Positions 1 through 11,395 of a stretch of 64,000 nt of DNA are shown here, piece after piece. This stretch comes from Magicicada septendecula (taxonomy: Eukaryota > Arthropoda > Insecta > Hemiptera > Cicadidae), in assembly GCA_034769895.1 (NCBI GenBank), contig CM068369.1, positions 423,547,479 through 423,611,478 on the forward strand, written 5' to 3'. Below the pieces are notes generated by a model. It was not told where the DNA came from, did not search any database, and worked only from the letters and a program-made list of their open reading frames with translations. Positions within the stretch are counted from its first letter, which is position 1, and each line of letters opens with the position of its first letter. The position numbers were made by a program, and so were the translations under genes.

Positions 1-1447
1 AATCAGTAACAGAATAATATAATGTAAATTATACTTTAAAAGAATATTGTAAAAGGATAGGAAGAATTAGGAGAAAAAATGCAAATGTAATAACTGAGAT
101 TTCAAGGTAGGGAGTCATAAATTATTGGATAATATTTAAAAGAATAACCAATTAACAAAATTAAGAGAAGTTAAGGGAACATAAACATATTATGTCAATC
201 TTAGATTCAGTACCATCATAAATATAACATATAAAATGGCAACATTTTGGGGAAGAACAGGAAGTGAAAATTAAGCCTACTTTTTCAAAATGAAAGAAAT
301 ATAGCATTTTTGATAAAAAACTTTGTAAAACTATCTTATTTGGTATCAAATCAAACAGAATGAACTAAAGAAAAAGATTATGTATGTAATATTTCATAAA
401 ATTAAATAATAACAAAAATATATTCAGTAGTATAATGTAAGATTTCCGAATGTAGCGGAAGCCCAAAGAATTTAAAACAATGTATTGCAAATATTAAATT
501 GGCTAAGACTTTGTCAGGAGACGAAGGAGATGAGTTAGTGAATTATTGGACCTTGTCGAGACCACTTAAACGCGATTTGTGCTACTATTAACCTATATCG
601 CAAACTAATATGGCGATTGGTATGTAAGCCTAGCCTACAGAAAAATTAGTAAAGTATGGAATTTTGAACTTAAAACGTAAAATCAGTGAGAACTATTAAT
701 ACCACTATTAAATCAAGTAATAAGGAATCGTAATTGAGTGATATAATAAATTAACCAGATTAACTAAATAATTCTTAATAACGAGAAGTGAAGTGCAAGA
801 TTCGACCTTATAGAACAACATAAATTAAACATAATCACACACATTTAATCGCAGTGAATCACAAGACACTAAACCAGAACCATACTACTAACACCAGAAA
901 GGATAATCACAATTGCGGAGACGAGGAAACACTGAAAAGGCACCATTTATTGGAAGAAAATTTCGTCGAGCTGAATACGTTTAACACATGCGGTCCATGA
1001 GCCGCCATCTTTGACTCCCATCATTCAACGCGAGCAATTACCAACATAGTTATCAAGACTTCGATGGTTCGCATTTTCCTTTAATAAACATTATACAATA
1101 ATTAATAACTTTGTCAATTTTAAATATTAAGCTTTTTATTTGTGTTATACTTTCATGACCTTATCCTTCTCTGACTATATAAAATAACCGTTCAAAGAAC
1201 CAAATAATTATTATAAAATAAACAGATGTAAAAATTAATCGATGCCCTGAGATAAGAGTCGATACCAACTGTTGAATTATCGATTTAATATCGATCTATT
1301 AAATAATTGTTAATAAATACTGGAATTTCATAATTTTGACTTCTATTTATTTCAAAAAAACTATCATTAGAGTAACATAAGAGAATATAATTAGTAAAAT
1401 AGTTTTACCTTTTTCTTATCCGTCTGGTGGCCTTTTCTCTATATTTA

Positions 1448-1487
1448 ATTCTACGCGTTTCGGGACATATGCCCCATCATCAGGAAT
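1448..1487 (-). ncRNA. Hammerhead-like ribozyme core, PAL-1 left arm (copy 1)
   Basis: On the minus strand: ATTC (stem I), CTGATGA (1477-1483), one extra T, a GGGGC/GTCCC stem II with ATAT loop, GAA, then the self-complementary ACGCGT (stem III in a dimer), A as the cleavage nucleotide, and GAAT closing stem I. The extra T before stem II departs from the canonical core, so activity is unproven. Confidence 0.6.
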
Positions 1488-1749
1488 ATCCCTTGGTGAA
1501 GTTCGTCGATCATTAAAATATTAAAAACACTTTATATACAATTTATACACATAACAATAAATATAATATAAACATAAAAAATATACGTAAAATCCGCGTA
1601 AAATATGCGTACCACTGATATCGCTTGTGTCTCAAGTTTGGGGATTTTACGTATATTTTTAATGTTTATATTATATTTATTATTATGTGTATAAATTGTA
1701 TATAAAGTGTTTTTAATATTTTAATGATCGACGAACTTCACCAAGGGAT

Positions 1750-1789
1750 ATTCCTGATGATGGGGCATATGTCCCGAAACGCGTAGAAT
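1750..1789 (+). ncRNA. Hammerhead-like ribozyme core, PAL-1 right arm (copy 1)
   Basis: Plus-strand counterpart of the left-arm motif: ATTC 1750-1753, CTGATGA 1754-1760, extra T 1761, stem II 1762-1775, GAA 1776-1778, palindromic ACGCGT 1779-1784, predicted cleavage after A1785, GAAT 1786-1789. It is in sense relative to the element's 3' tail. Confidence 0.62.
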
Positions 1790-2232
1790 TAAATATAGAG
1801 AAAAGGCCACCAGACGGACAAGAAAAAGGTAAAACTATTTTACTAATTATATACTACAAGTGGCCTGGATACCAAAAAACATGGATCTAAAACATAAGAG
1901 AATATTTAACCAACGGACTACACGAAAGGCGGCAGATAACAAGGAGAAAGGAGAATCCTATCGGAAAAAGAAGAACTGCTAATCGATCAGCGCTGTAGAC
2001 AATCCGGTTAACGCGGAACTTAATTCTAATTACCAAAAGGTGATATAATTGACAAAACAGTAATAACAGAGTTAAAATGTTTACACCAACATACCACAAA
2101 AATTAATTACTAAATAATAAAAACAAAAACAATATTTTCAAAAAATTTCAAAAACACGAAAATTTTATTTTTGGTAAACAAACAAAATTTTTTATTTTGT
2201 AAACAGAAATCATTATTATTTCGTTACAAAAT

Positions 2233-2250
2233 TGGCGTCCAACTAAGGGG
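2233..2250 (+). other. Primer-binding site of retrotransposon copy 1
   Basis: TGGCGTCCAACTAAGGGG lies 4 nt after the LTR end TTACA. It begins with TGG like tRNA-complementary primer sites of LTR retrotransposons. The specific tRNA was not identified. Confidence 0.65.
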
Positions 2251-2332
2251 CATTAGTGATTGATAGGCTACTAATTTGCCCAATTCCTAATTCAAGCTTG
2301 GCAGCGGTTATCCAGTCGGAGAAAGAAGAAAA

Positions 2333-4116
2333 ATGCAACGTCGAGCAACTTCAAAGAAAAGGGCGGCGGAGGCCGAAAAGGAAATTAACATGGAGGACAA
2401 GGAGGCAACGCCGGTGGAAGACGTGGAAAGGTTATTACCCCCAGTGGAACCTAAACAACCCGCACCATCAGAGGAACAACCTGAGATGCCCACACAAACG
2501 GGGGAAGTAAATGTCCAGGAGAAACAGTTAGAAAAGCCTACACGAACGGAGAATGGAAACATACAAGAGATGCTCAGGATAATGATAGAGAAAATGGACG
2601 AAAATAGTAAGAAATTGGATTCCACGAAAGGAGAATTGAGCAACCAAATTGGAGATACAAATAAGAAGATGGAAGAGGATAACCAACTACTAAGAGAAGA
2701 ATTAAGGGAGGTCAACCAGGAGAATCTGGACAAGTCAGACGAAAGGATGGAGTTGTTAAGAGAAGAAATGAGCAAGGAACTCAACGATAATAAGGAGTAC
2801 ACCAATAAGAAAATAGAAGAAGAAACCATGGTAATAAAACAACAAGACAAGGAAGTGGAAGAAAAATGTAACCAGACCGAGAGGGAAGTACAGGAATTCA
2901 AGGAAGTGGTAAACACCAAGTTCACTAATATCGAAGAGCACGGTCGAAGGAAGGCGGAAGAACACCGGAAGGAAACTCAGGAAGAATTAGGGAAGGTACA
3001 GAACCAAGTTACGGAAAGGTGCGACGGAATGGAAGTAGCGATGACGAATATCACCGGTAAAGTGCGGCAGAGCCAGGAAGAGATGGAAGTAATCAGAAAC
3101 TGACCAACTAACTTCACGAATATCCCCATAAACGAGAATCGGGAATGGCTGAACTTCTGCCAATATAAAAGGAAGTCGATGGAGTTTTGGCCCGAATCGA
3201 GGAATACATTGCCAAACATAGGGGCAACAGGTGGATAAATAACCGGGAGCTGTTGGACGAATCATTCCGTGAGATGACGGACAATTGGTGGATGGCAAAC
3301 CGAAGCGAGATCGATGACTACCAGCATTTCAAAAACTTGTTCAAGGCAAAATTACTGGTTGGAGACCACCCAGAACTTAATACGGGACAACATCTGTCAT
3401 GGCCGATACAAACCACAAATGGGTAACAGAGTATGACCCCATACTTCCTCAGAAAGGTATGTCTGGGGAAGCATTTGGAACCAGCCATACCAGAAGAATG
3501 CCTCGTGAATAAACTATCGTATCATTACGATGAAGAGGTAATAAGAGCAAGGAGAGGTAGCCAAATAAAAACAATACAGGCGATGACGGAACTGTTGGAG
3601 AACTACGAAAATGAGGAGTACTATCGGCAAAGCAGAAGGAGAAATGATCGGCCGGAAATTAGATATAATCCATACCCGAACAACGGTAATAACCAGAACA
3701 GCAATGGGTACCAAGGGAACCGGTACAATCCCAATTATAATAACTCCAACAACAATAAGAATAATAACGGTCCTATTAACCAGATCGCCAATAGGAATAA
3801 TAACGGTTACCCAGGTAATCGAAACAATTAATACCCGAATGCCAATGTTAATAGTCAGGAGAAACAGCAAAACAAGTATCAAAAGGCTAGTGGTAAAATA
3901 ATAACTTACAAAATTGGAGAGAAAATATTACTGAAAAATCGTGAACTACCCAGCACGCTGGAAGGAATAACGAAGAAGTTGTTGCTACTATATACAGGAC
4001 CATATATAGTCTCCAAAATAAAGAACAATAATACGTATGAATTAAAGGAGATGGGTTCAGATAGAACCAAAGGCGTATATAACCAGGCTTCCATGAAAAA
4101 ATATTATGAGGAGTAG
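2333..4116 (+). pseudogene. gag joined in frame to the integrase C-terminal tail, copy 1 (broken)
   Basis: The first part (2333-3103, 256 aa) is highly charged and coiled-coil-like (Glu/Lys/Arg-rich) and ends in TGA. The rest of gag (3187-3831) is in another frame. It has a capsid-like block (motifs WWMANRSEIDDY and MTPYFLRKVCLGKHL) followed by an Asn/Gly/Tyr-rich tail. After a single TAA (3829-3831) the same frame continues through 4116 with a Ty3/gypsy integrase C-terminal segment (motifs YKIGEKILLKNR, YTGPYIVSKI, NNNTYELKE). Protease, RT, RNase H and the integrase core are absent. Compared with copy 2 this copy has a 1-nt insertion near 3350 and a 2-nt insertion near 3429. No zinc knuckle was seen. 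The breaks mean no intact Gag is made. Confidence 0.75.
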
Positions 4117-4139
4117 AATTTACAAATAAAATCACAAAA

Positions 4140-4470
4140 TTTAAGAACATAGTAAGCACATCTTACAACCAACTATTTATGAAACTATTATGGAAATAAA
4201 AGAAAAGAAGTTTGAATTATGAAAACAAATAAATTCTAAAAACATAGTAAGCACATCTTACAACCAATTATTTATGAAATGAAAGAAAAGAAGTTTGAAT
4301 TGTGAAAACAAATAAATTTAAAAATGAAGTAAGTACAATTTACTACCAATTATTTATGAAACTATTATGGAAATAAAAGAAAGAGAATTGTGAATCATGA
4401 AAACAAATAAATTACCAAAATTTAAAAATATAGTAAGAACAACTTACAACAAACTATCTACGAAAACATT
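4140..4470 (+). repeat. 3' untranslated tandem repeats, retrotransposon copy 1
   Basis: Four imperfect 80-105-bp repeats follow the integrase-tail stop. Each has the pattern TAGTAAGNACA..CTTACAACCAA.TATTTATGAAA and then AAAGAA and GAAAACAAATAAATT. The function is unknown. Confidence 0.7.
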
Positions 4471-6130
4471 GTGAAGAGAAAGAAAAGGAAGTAAGAACCA
4501 CTGATACAATTAAAATGAATAAACTTGTGTTGAAATAAAAATAATAAAACCTTTACGCAATACAAAGAGAACCATGACCACATAAATATTATAATTAAAG
4601 AATTCATTTGGATAAAAAACGAGTGCGAAATAATTTTTGGAAAAGACAAAAAAATAGATATATAAATAAATCAATAATATAACTATGATCATCAAAGAAA
4701 TGTCAATTATAATAAAGACAATTAGAAGAATAATTGCAAGAACATGAAACTAGTAGAATAATTCATGAAAACTAAGAAAAAACCAAAGTACAAGGAAATA
4801 TATGCTACCAATGACCAGCAGCAGATTGTGATAACAACAAAAGAATAATAGAGAATTCACACACAAAAAACTTTATACTTGATAACTAGTGATAATTATA
4901 TTAAAAAAGAGCTTCCAACCATGATAAGAATTAAGATATCAGTAGAGCTAACAAGTCAGAAGAATAACTCAGAAGAAAAATAACTGAGATAGAAATATTA
5001 ACAAATCTGAACAAATACAAAGTGAGGTATCCAAAGATATTTTTTAATAGTCGTAAAATAGACTATTCTTATATAATTGTTATTAATAACTGTCTGTAGA
5101 TACGTCCAGCAGTATTATTATGTTTTTGAGCAGAGATGACGTTCCTCTGATCTCAATGAGAAGTGTAGCATGGCCAGCAGAGTATGTAGCCTACAGTGCC
5201 CCTCTGAACTGCCCCAGCTCACGTATTAGGGAATGTTAGGGAATAAATATCCCAAGGATAAAAAACCAAGTTAAAAAAAAATGAAAAATAAATAATAATG
5301 AACCTCAGATGACTATTACTATCAAGGAAAATCAAGTTAAGAATAAAATATATGTAAGCTCAAATATGAAGAAGCAAAGATAGAAATGGAAAGGAAGTCA
5401 AGAAATGTAATTTATAATAAGTATCATAAGCAATTATTTCAGACAAACCAAGTATGATCTGAACTAATCACTTCTGGAGGAGAGCAATCTGTAGCATGAC
5501 AGATTATCCACTAAATAAAGAATGCAATGTGATCAGAAATAAAAATCAAGTAAATTAAATATCAAAGAAAAATCCAAATGAAAACCAATAAGTATCAAAA
5601 TTAAAATATCATTATAACCTGAAGAAATAATTAATACAGAAAAAGCAACTGTGCAACAAAAATGTGTAATGAAAACTAAATTAAAACCTAAAATAAAATA
5701 AGGAAATACCCAGGTAGGATAGGAGTAAGTAAGGAAGAACAAACCAACATACATAATGACAATATGAAAGGAAGAAACGAAGAATGAAGAAGGAAGATAC
5801 CCAGAACAAACCAACGTACATAATAAAAAGGGAATAAGGTGGAAGATACCAAATAGTAGGAGGAGAAGATTACAATACATACTCAAGGGAAACCCAGCAA
5901 GGAAAAGGCAAAAACCCCCAAAAGAATTTTAATGTCACATATGAAAGTATAACACCCAAAAACAGAAATGATGTAAATTAAATGTAAACAAAAGTGTTTA
6001 GAGTTATAAGTGGAAGTGCACCCATAAAAGTTATTTTATAAAGAATAAAAAACAAATCTTAACAGTCCTTCATAAATAATATCTTGATAATATAAAACTA
6101 TAAAACTGATTAGTGATAATATCAAAAATT
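4471..6130 (+). other. Non-coding 3' internal region of retrotransposon copy 1
   Basis: About 1.7 kb of A-rich sequence between the tandem repeats and the purine-rich tract. No convincing open frame exists on either strand; the minus-strand 117-codon frame near 5533-5886 is low-complexity. It is near-identical in copy 2 (11396-13055). Confidence 0.6.
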
Positions 6131-6143
6131 AACAGGGGACAAG
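6131..6143 (+). other. Putative polypurine tract, copy 1
   Basis: AACAGGGGACAAG immediately precedes TGTAAG. TGTAA is the inverse of the LTR terminus TTACA, so this is the most plausible internal/LTR2 junction. It contains two C residues, so it is imperfect. Confidence 0.45.
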
Positions 6144-8375
6144 TGTAAGTTATTATATTATAGTAAATAAACTTAAAGAAGGTGCATTGAATGCTTAAAC
6201 TTAATAAAAGTGTAACCTTTAAACAACTTTAAAGTTTCAATTTAACTTCAGGAATACTATTTAATAAAATAGTATGATGAAAGGCAAAACTAATGTTTCT
6301 AATAAAGTGCCACTATTTGTGTAAGAACATTCATTGAAATGAGTATGATAAATAGAGAGTAGGGAGGTAGTAAGTAAAGTGACAAGGGATACATCCCTGA
6401 AATAAAATAAAAAACAGAAAGAACTGTACCCCATTAATTGTAAGAAACATGTAAAGATGAAGAAACAAATTTTATGTTTCTAGAAAACAATGAACTCTAT
6501 ACATCAATGCTGAAAGTAGAGAGTCATGTTCTATAAATTTTAAAATGTTTATTATGTTTAATAATTTTAATCAAGGATGCAATGTCTGAGGGTGGATACC
6601 ATTCGTTGATAATAAAATGTTTATTATGAGTTACTAAAAAAAATCAGGACTAGAATGTCTGAGATTAATTACCATGTTTTGATGTCAAATAATTATTATG
6701 TATTATTAGTTAGAATTCAATACTAAATGTTCTTGTAGTAAAGTAAGGAATTTTTAATTAACATTGTGTTAGAATGAAGGTCGGATAGGGTATAAACAAG
6801 CTATATTAATGAAAAACTTTGAATGTAAAACCAGTTAAAATCTAGGCCAAATGATAAATCTAAACTACTTTATAATTGATAAATCAAGCCCAGTAAACTA
6901 ATTAAACTGATGAGATTTATGTAAGGTAAATCAGTAACAGAATAATATAATGTAAATTATACTTTAAAAGAATATTGTAAAAGGATAGGAAGAATTAGGA
7001 GAAAAAATGCAAATGTAATAACTGAGATTGCAAGGTAGGGAGTCATAAATTATTGGATAATATTTAAAAGAATAACCAATTAACAAAATTAAGAGAAGTT
7101 AAGGGAACATAAACATATTATGTCAATCTTAGATTCAGTACCATCATAAATATAACATATAAAATGGCAACATTTTGGGGAAGAACAGGAAGTGAAAATT
7201 AAGCCTACTTTTTCAAAATGAAAGAAATATAGCATTTTTTATAAAAAACTTTGTAAAACTATCTTATTTGGTATCAAATCAAACAGAATGAACTAAAGAA
7301 AAAGATTATGTATGTAATATTTCATAAAATTAAATAATAACAAAAATATATTCAGTAGTATAATGTAAGATTTCCGAATGTAGCGGAAGCCCAAAGAATT
7401 TAAAACAATGTATTGCAAATATTAAATTGGCTAAGACTTTGTCAGGAGACGAAGGAAATGAGTTAGTGAATTATTGGACCTTGTCGAGACCACTTAAACG
7501 CAATTTGTGCTACTATTAACCTATATCGCAAACTAATATGGCGATTGGTATGTAAGCCTAGCCTACAGAAAAATTAGTAAAGTATGGAATTTTGAACTTA
7601 AAACGTAAAATCAGTGAGAACTATTAATACCACTATTAAATCAAGTAATAAGGAATCGTAATTGAGTGATATAATAAATTAACCAGATTAACTAAATAAT
7701 TCTTAATAACGAGAAGTGAAGTGCAAGATTCGACCTTATAGAACAACATAAATTAAACATAATCACACACATTTAATCGCAGTGAATCACAAGACACTAA
7801 ACCAGAACCATACTACTAACACCAGAAAGGATAATCACAATTGCGGAGACGAGGAAACACTGAAAAGGCACCATTTATTGGAAGAAAATTTCGTCGAGCT
7901 GAATATGTTTAACACATGCGGTCCATGAGCCGCCATCTTTGACTCCCATCATTCAACGCGAGCAATTACCAACATAGTTATCAAGACTTCGATGGTTCGC
8001 ATTTTCCTTTAATAAACATTATACAATAATTAATAACTTTGTCAATTTTAAATATTAAGCTTTTTATTTGTGTTATACTTTCATGACCTTATCCTTCTCT
8101 GACTATATAAAATAACCGTTCAAAGAACCAAATAATTATTATAAAATAAACAGATGTAAAAATTAATCGATGCCCTGAGATAAGAGTCGATACCAACTGT
8201 TGAATTATCGATTTAATATCGATCTATTAAATAATTGTTAATAAATACTGGAATTTCATAATTTTGACTTCTATTTATTTCAAAAAAACTATCATTAGAG
8301 TAACATAAGAGAATATAATTAGTAAAATAGTTTTACCTTTTTCTTATCCGTCTGGTGGCCTTTTCTCTATATTTA

Positions 8376-8415
8376 ATTCTACGCGTTTCGGGACATATGC
8401 CCCATCATCAGGAAT
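8376..8415 (-). ncRNA. Hammerhead-like ribozyme core, PAL-1 left arm (copy 2)
   Basis: Identical layout to the motif at 1448-1487: CTGATGA, extra T, stem II, GAA, palindromic ACGCGT, A, GAAT on the minus strand. Confidence 0.6.
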
Positions 8416-8677
8416 ATCCCTTGGTGAAGTTCGTCGATCATTAAAATATTAAAAACACTTTATATACAATTTATACACATAACAATAAATATAATATAAA
8501 CATAAAAAATATACGTAAAATCCGCGTAAAATATGCGTACCACTGATATCGCTTGTGTCTCAAGTTTGGGGATTTTACGTATATTTTTAATGTTTATATT
8601 ATATTTATTGTTATGTGTATAAATTGTATATAAAGTGTTTTTAATATTTTAATGATCGACAAACTTCACCAAGGGAT

Positions 8678-8717
8678 ATTCCTGATGATGGGGCATATGT
8701 CCCGAAACGCGTAGAAT
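8678..8717 (+). ncRNA. Hammerhead-like ribozyme core, PAL-1 right arm (copy 2)
   Basis: Same as 1750-1789: ATTC, CTGATGA (8682-8688), extra T, stem II, GAA, ACGCGT, A, GAAT. Confidence 0.62.
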
Positions 8718-9160
8718 TAAATATAGAGAAAAGGCCACCAGACGGACAAGAAAAAGGTAAAACTATTTTACTAATTATATACTACAAGTGGCCTGGATAC
8801 CAAAAAACATGGATCTAAAACATAAGAGAATATTTAACCAACGGACTACACGAAAGGCGGCAGATAACAAGGAGAAAGGAGAATCCTATCGGAAAAAGAA
8901 GAACTGCTAATCGATCAGCGCTGTAGACAATCCGGTTAACGCGGAACTTAATTCTAATTACCAAAAGGTGATATAATTGACAAAACAGTAATAACAGAGT
9001 TAAAATGTTTACACCAACACACCACGAAAATTAATTACTAAATAATAAAAACAAAAACAATATTTTCAAAAAATTTCAAAAACACGAAAATTTTATTTTT
9101 GGTAAACAAACAAAATTTTTTATTTTGTAAACAGAAATCATTATTATTTCGTTACAAAAT

Positions 9161-9178
9161 TGGCGTCCAACTAAGGGG
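9161..9178 (+). other. Primer-binding site of retrotransposon copy 2
   Basis: Same TGGCGTCC-containing sequence, 4 nt after the LTR2 end (9156). Confidence 0.65.
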
Positions 9179-9260
9179 CATTAGTGATTGATAGGCTACT
9201 AATTTGCCCAATTCCTAATTCAAGCTTGGCAGCGGTTATCCAGTCGGAGAAAGAAGAAAA

Positions 9261-11041
9261 ATGCAACGTCGAGCAACTTCAAAGAAAAGGGCGGCGGAGG
9301 CCGAAAAGGAAATTAACATGGAGGACAAGGAGGCAACGCCGGTGGAAGACGTGGAAAGGTTATTACCCCCAGTGGAACCTAAACAACCCGCACCATCAGA
9401 GGAACAACCTGAGATGCCCACACAAACGGGGGAAGTAAATGTCCAGGAGAAACAGTTAGAAAAGCCTACACGAACGGAGAATGGAAACATACAAGAGATG
9501 CTCAGGATAATGATAGAGAAAATGGACGAAAATAGTAAGAAATTGGATTCCACGAAAGGAGAATTGAGCAACCAAATTGGAGATACAAATAATAAGATGG
9601 AAGAGGATAACCAACTACTAAGAGAAGAATTAAGGGAGGTCAACCAGGAGAATCTGGACAAGTCAGACGAAAGGATGGAGTTGTTAAGAGAAGAAATGAG
9701 CAAGGAACTCAACGATAATAAGGAGTACACCAATAAGAAAATAGAAGAAGAAACCATGGTAATAAAACAACAAGACAAGGAAGTGGAAGAAAAATGTAAC
9801 CAGACCGAGAGGGAAGTACAGGAATTCAAGGAAGTGGTAAACACCAAGTTCACTAATATCGAAGAGCACGGTCGAAGGAAGGCGGAAGAACACCGGAAGG
9901 AAACTCAGGAAGAATTAGGGAAGGTACAGAACCAAGTTACGGAAAGGTGCGACGGAATGGAAGTAGCAATGACGAATATCACCGGTCAAGTGCGGCAGAG
10001 CCAGGAAGAGATGGAAGTAATCAGAAACTGACCAACTAACTTCACGAATATCCCCATAAACGAGAATCGGGAATGGCTGAACTTCTGCCAATATAAAAGG
10101 AAGTCGATGGAGTTTTGGCCCGAATCGAGGAATACATTGCCAAACATAGGGGCAACAGGTGGATAAATAACCGGGAGCTGTTGGACGAATCATTCCGTGA
10201 GATGACGGACAATTGGTGGATGGCAAACCGAAGCGAGATCGATGACTACCAGCATTTCAAAAACTTGTTCAAGGCAAAGTACTGGTTGGAGACCACCCAG
10301 AACTTAATACGGGACAACATCTGTCATGGCCGATACAAACCACAAATGGGTAACAGTATGACCCCATACTTCCTCAGAAAGGTATGTCTGGGGAAGCATT
10401 TGGAACCGGCCATACCAGAAGAATGCCTCGTGAATAAACTATCGTATCATTACGATGAAGAGGTAATAAGAGCAAGGACAGGTAGCCAAATAAAAACAAT
10501 ACAGGCGATGACGGAACTGTTGGAGAACTACGAAAATGAGGAGTACTATCGGCAAAGCAGAAGGAGAAATGATCGGCCGGAAATTAGATATAATCCATAC
10601 CCGAACAACGGTAATAACCAGAACAGCAATGGGTACCAAGGGAACCGGTACAATCCCAATTATAATAACTCCAACAACAATAAGAATAATAACGGTCCTA
10701 TTAACCAGATCGCCAATAGGAATAATAACGGTTACCCAGGTAATCGAAACAATTAATACCCGAATGCCAATGTTAATAGTCAGGAGAAACAGCAAAACAA
10801 GTATCAAAAGGCTAGTGGTAAAATAATAACTTACAAAATTGGAGAGAAAATATTACTGAAAAATCGTGAACTACCCAGCACGCTGGAAGGAATAACGAAG
10901 AAGTTGTTGCTACTATATACAGGACCATATATAGTCTCCAAAATAAAGAACAATAATACGTATGAATTAAAGGAGATGGGTTCAGATAGAACCAAAGGCG
11001 TATATAACCAAGCTTCCATGAAAAAATATTATGAGGAGTAG
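9261..11041 (+). pseudogene. gag joined in frame to the integrase C-terminal tail, copy 2 (broken)
   Basis: Same architecture as copy 1: a charged coiled-coil part (9261-10031) ends at the same TGA, and the gag remainder begins in another frame. Here that remainder is one uninterrupted 213-codon frame (10115-10756) with the capsid-like block and Asn-rich tail. It ends at TAA (10754-10756), after which the frame continues through the integrase C-terminal tail to TAG at 11039-11041. The shared TGA, frame change and TAA in both copies mean gag was already broken before the unit was duplicated. The copy-1 indels came later. The likely original role is a capsid protein supplied by a non-autonomous element. 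Confidence 0.75.
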
Positions 11042-11064
11042 AATTTACAAATAAAATCACAAAA

Positions 11065-11395
11065 TTTAAGAACATAGTAAGCACATCTTACAACCAACTA
11101 TTTATGAAACTATTATGGAAATAAAAGAAAAGAAGTTTGAATTATGAAAACAAATAAATTCTAAAAACATAGTAAGCACATCTTACAACCAATTATTTAT
11201 GAAATGAAAGAAAAGAAGTTTGAATTGTGAAAACAAATAAATTTAAAAATGAAGTAAGTACAATTTACTACCAATTATTTATGAAACTATTATGGAAATA
11301 AAAGAAAGAGAATTGTGAATCATGAAAACAAATAAATTACCAAAATTTAAAAATATAGTAAGAACAACTTACAACAAACTATCTACGAAAACATT
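11065..11395 (+). repeat. 3' untranslated tandem repeats, retrotransposon copy 2
   Basis: Equivalent of 4140-4470, with the same four imperfect repeats. Confidence 0.7.

Larger units (their letters stand above)
1374..1905 (+). mobile_element. Palindromic Penelope-like element PAL-1, copy in LTR1
   Basis: A 502-bp insertion (1389-1890) is flanked by a 15-bp duplication, AACATAAGAGAATAT (1374-1388 and 1891-1905). The corresponding site in LTR3 (near 16345) holds a single uninterrupted copy, so insertion and duplication are demonstrated within the window. About 1389-1594 and 1641-1847 are inverted copies of each other around a ~45-bp spacer. A ~40-bp asymmetric tail (1848-1890) with GTGGCCTGGATACC follows. 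Each arm contains a hammerhead-like core. No protein is encoded. The tail and long variable target duplication suggest target-primed retroposition by a Penelope-like or LINE enzyme in trans; that assignment is inference. Confidence 0.8.
1..2228 (+). repeat. LTR1 of the tandem array (5' end outside window)
   Basis: It ends in TTTCGTTACA just before the primer-binding site. It corresponds to 6929-9156 of LTR2. It carries the palindromic hammerhead element at 1389-1890. No coding potential is apparent; short open frames here are AT-rich noise. Confidence 0.8.
8302..8833 (+). mobile_element. Palindromic Penelope-like element PAL-1, copy in LTR2
   Basis: Element 8317-8818 with the same 15-bp flanking duplication (8302-8316, 8819-8833) at the same LTR position as the copy in LTR1. 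It was therefore copied by duplication of the retrotransposon unit, not by a second insertion. Confidence 0.8.
6144..9156 (+). repeat. LTR2 of the tandem array
   Basis: 3013 bp, TGTAAG...CGTTACA, including the 517 bp contributed by the palindromic element and its duplication. It serves as the 3' LTR of copy 1 and the 5' LTR of copy 2. Without the insertion it would be about 2.5 kb, long for this class. The start is inferred. Confidence 0.7.

Noticed and set aside
2308-2925. 205-codon minus-strand frame opposite gag (also 9236-9853)
   Set aside because: It is the antisense of a Glu/Lys-rich coiled-coil region, Ser/Leu-rich as expected from that, with no independent support.
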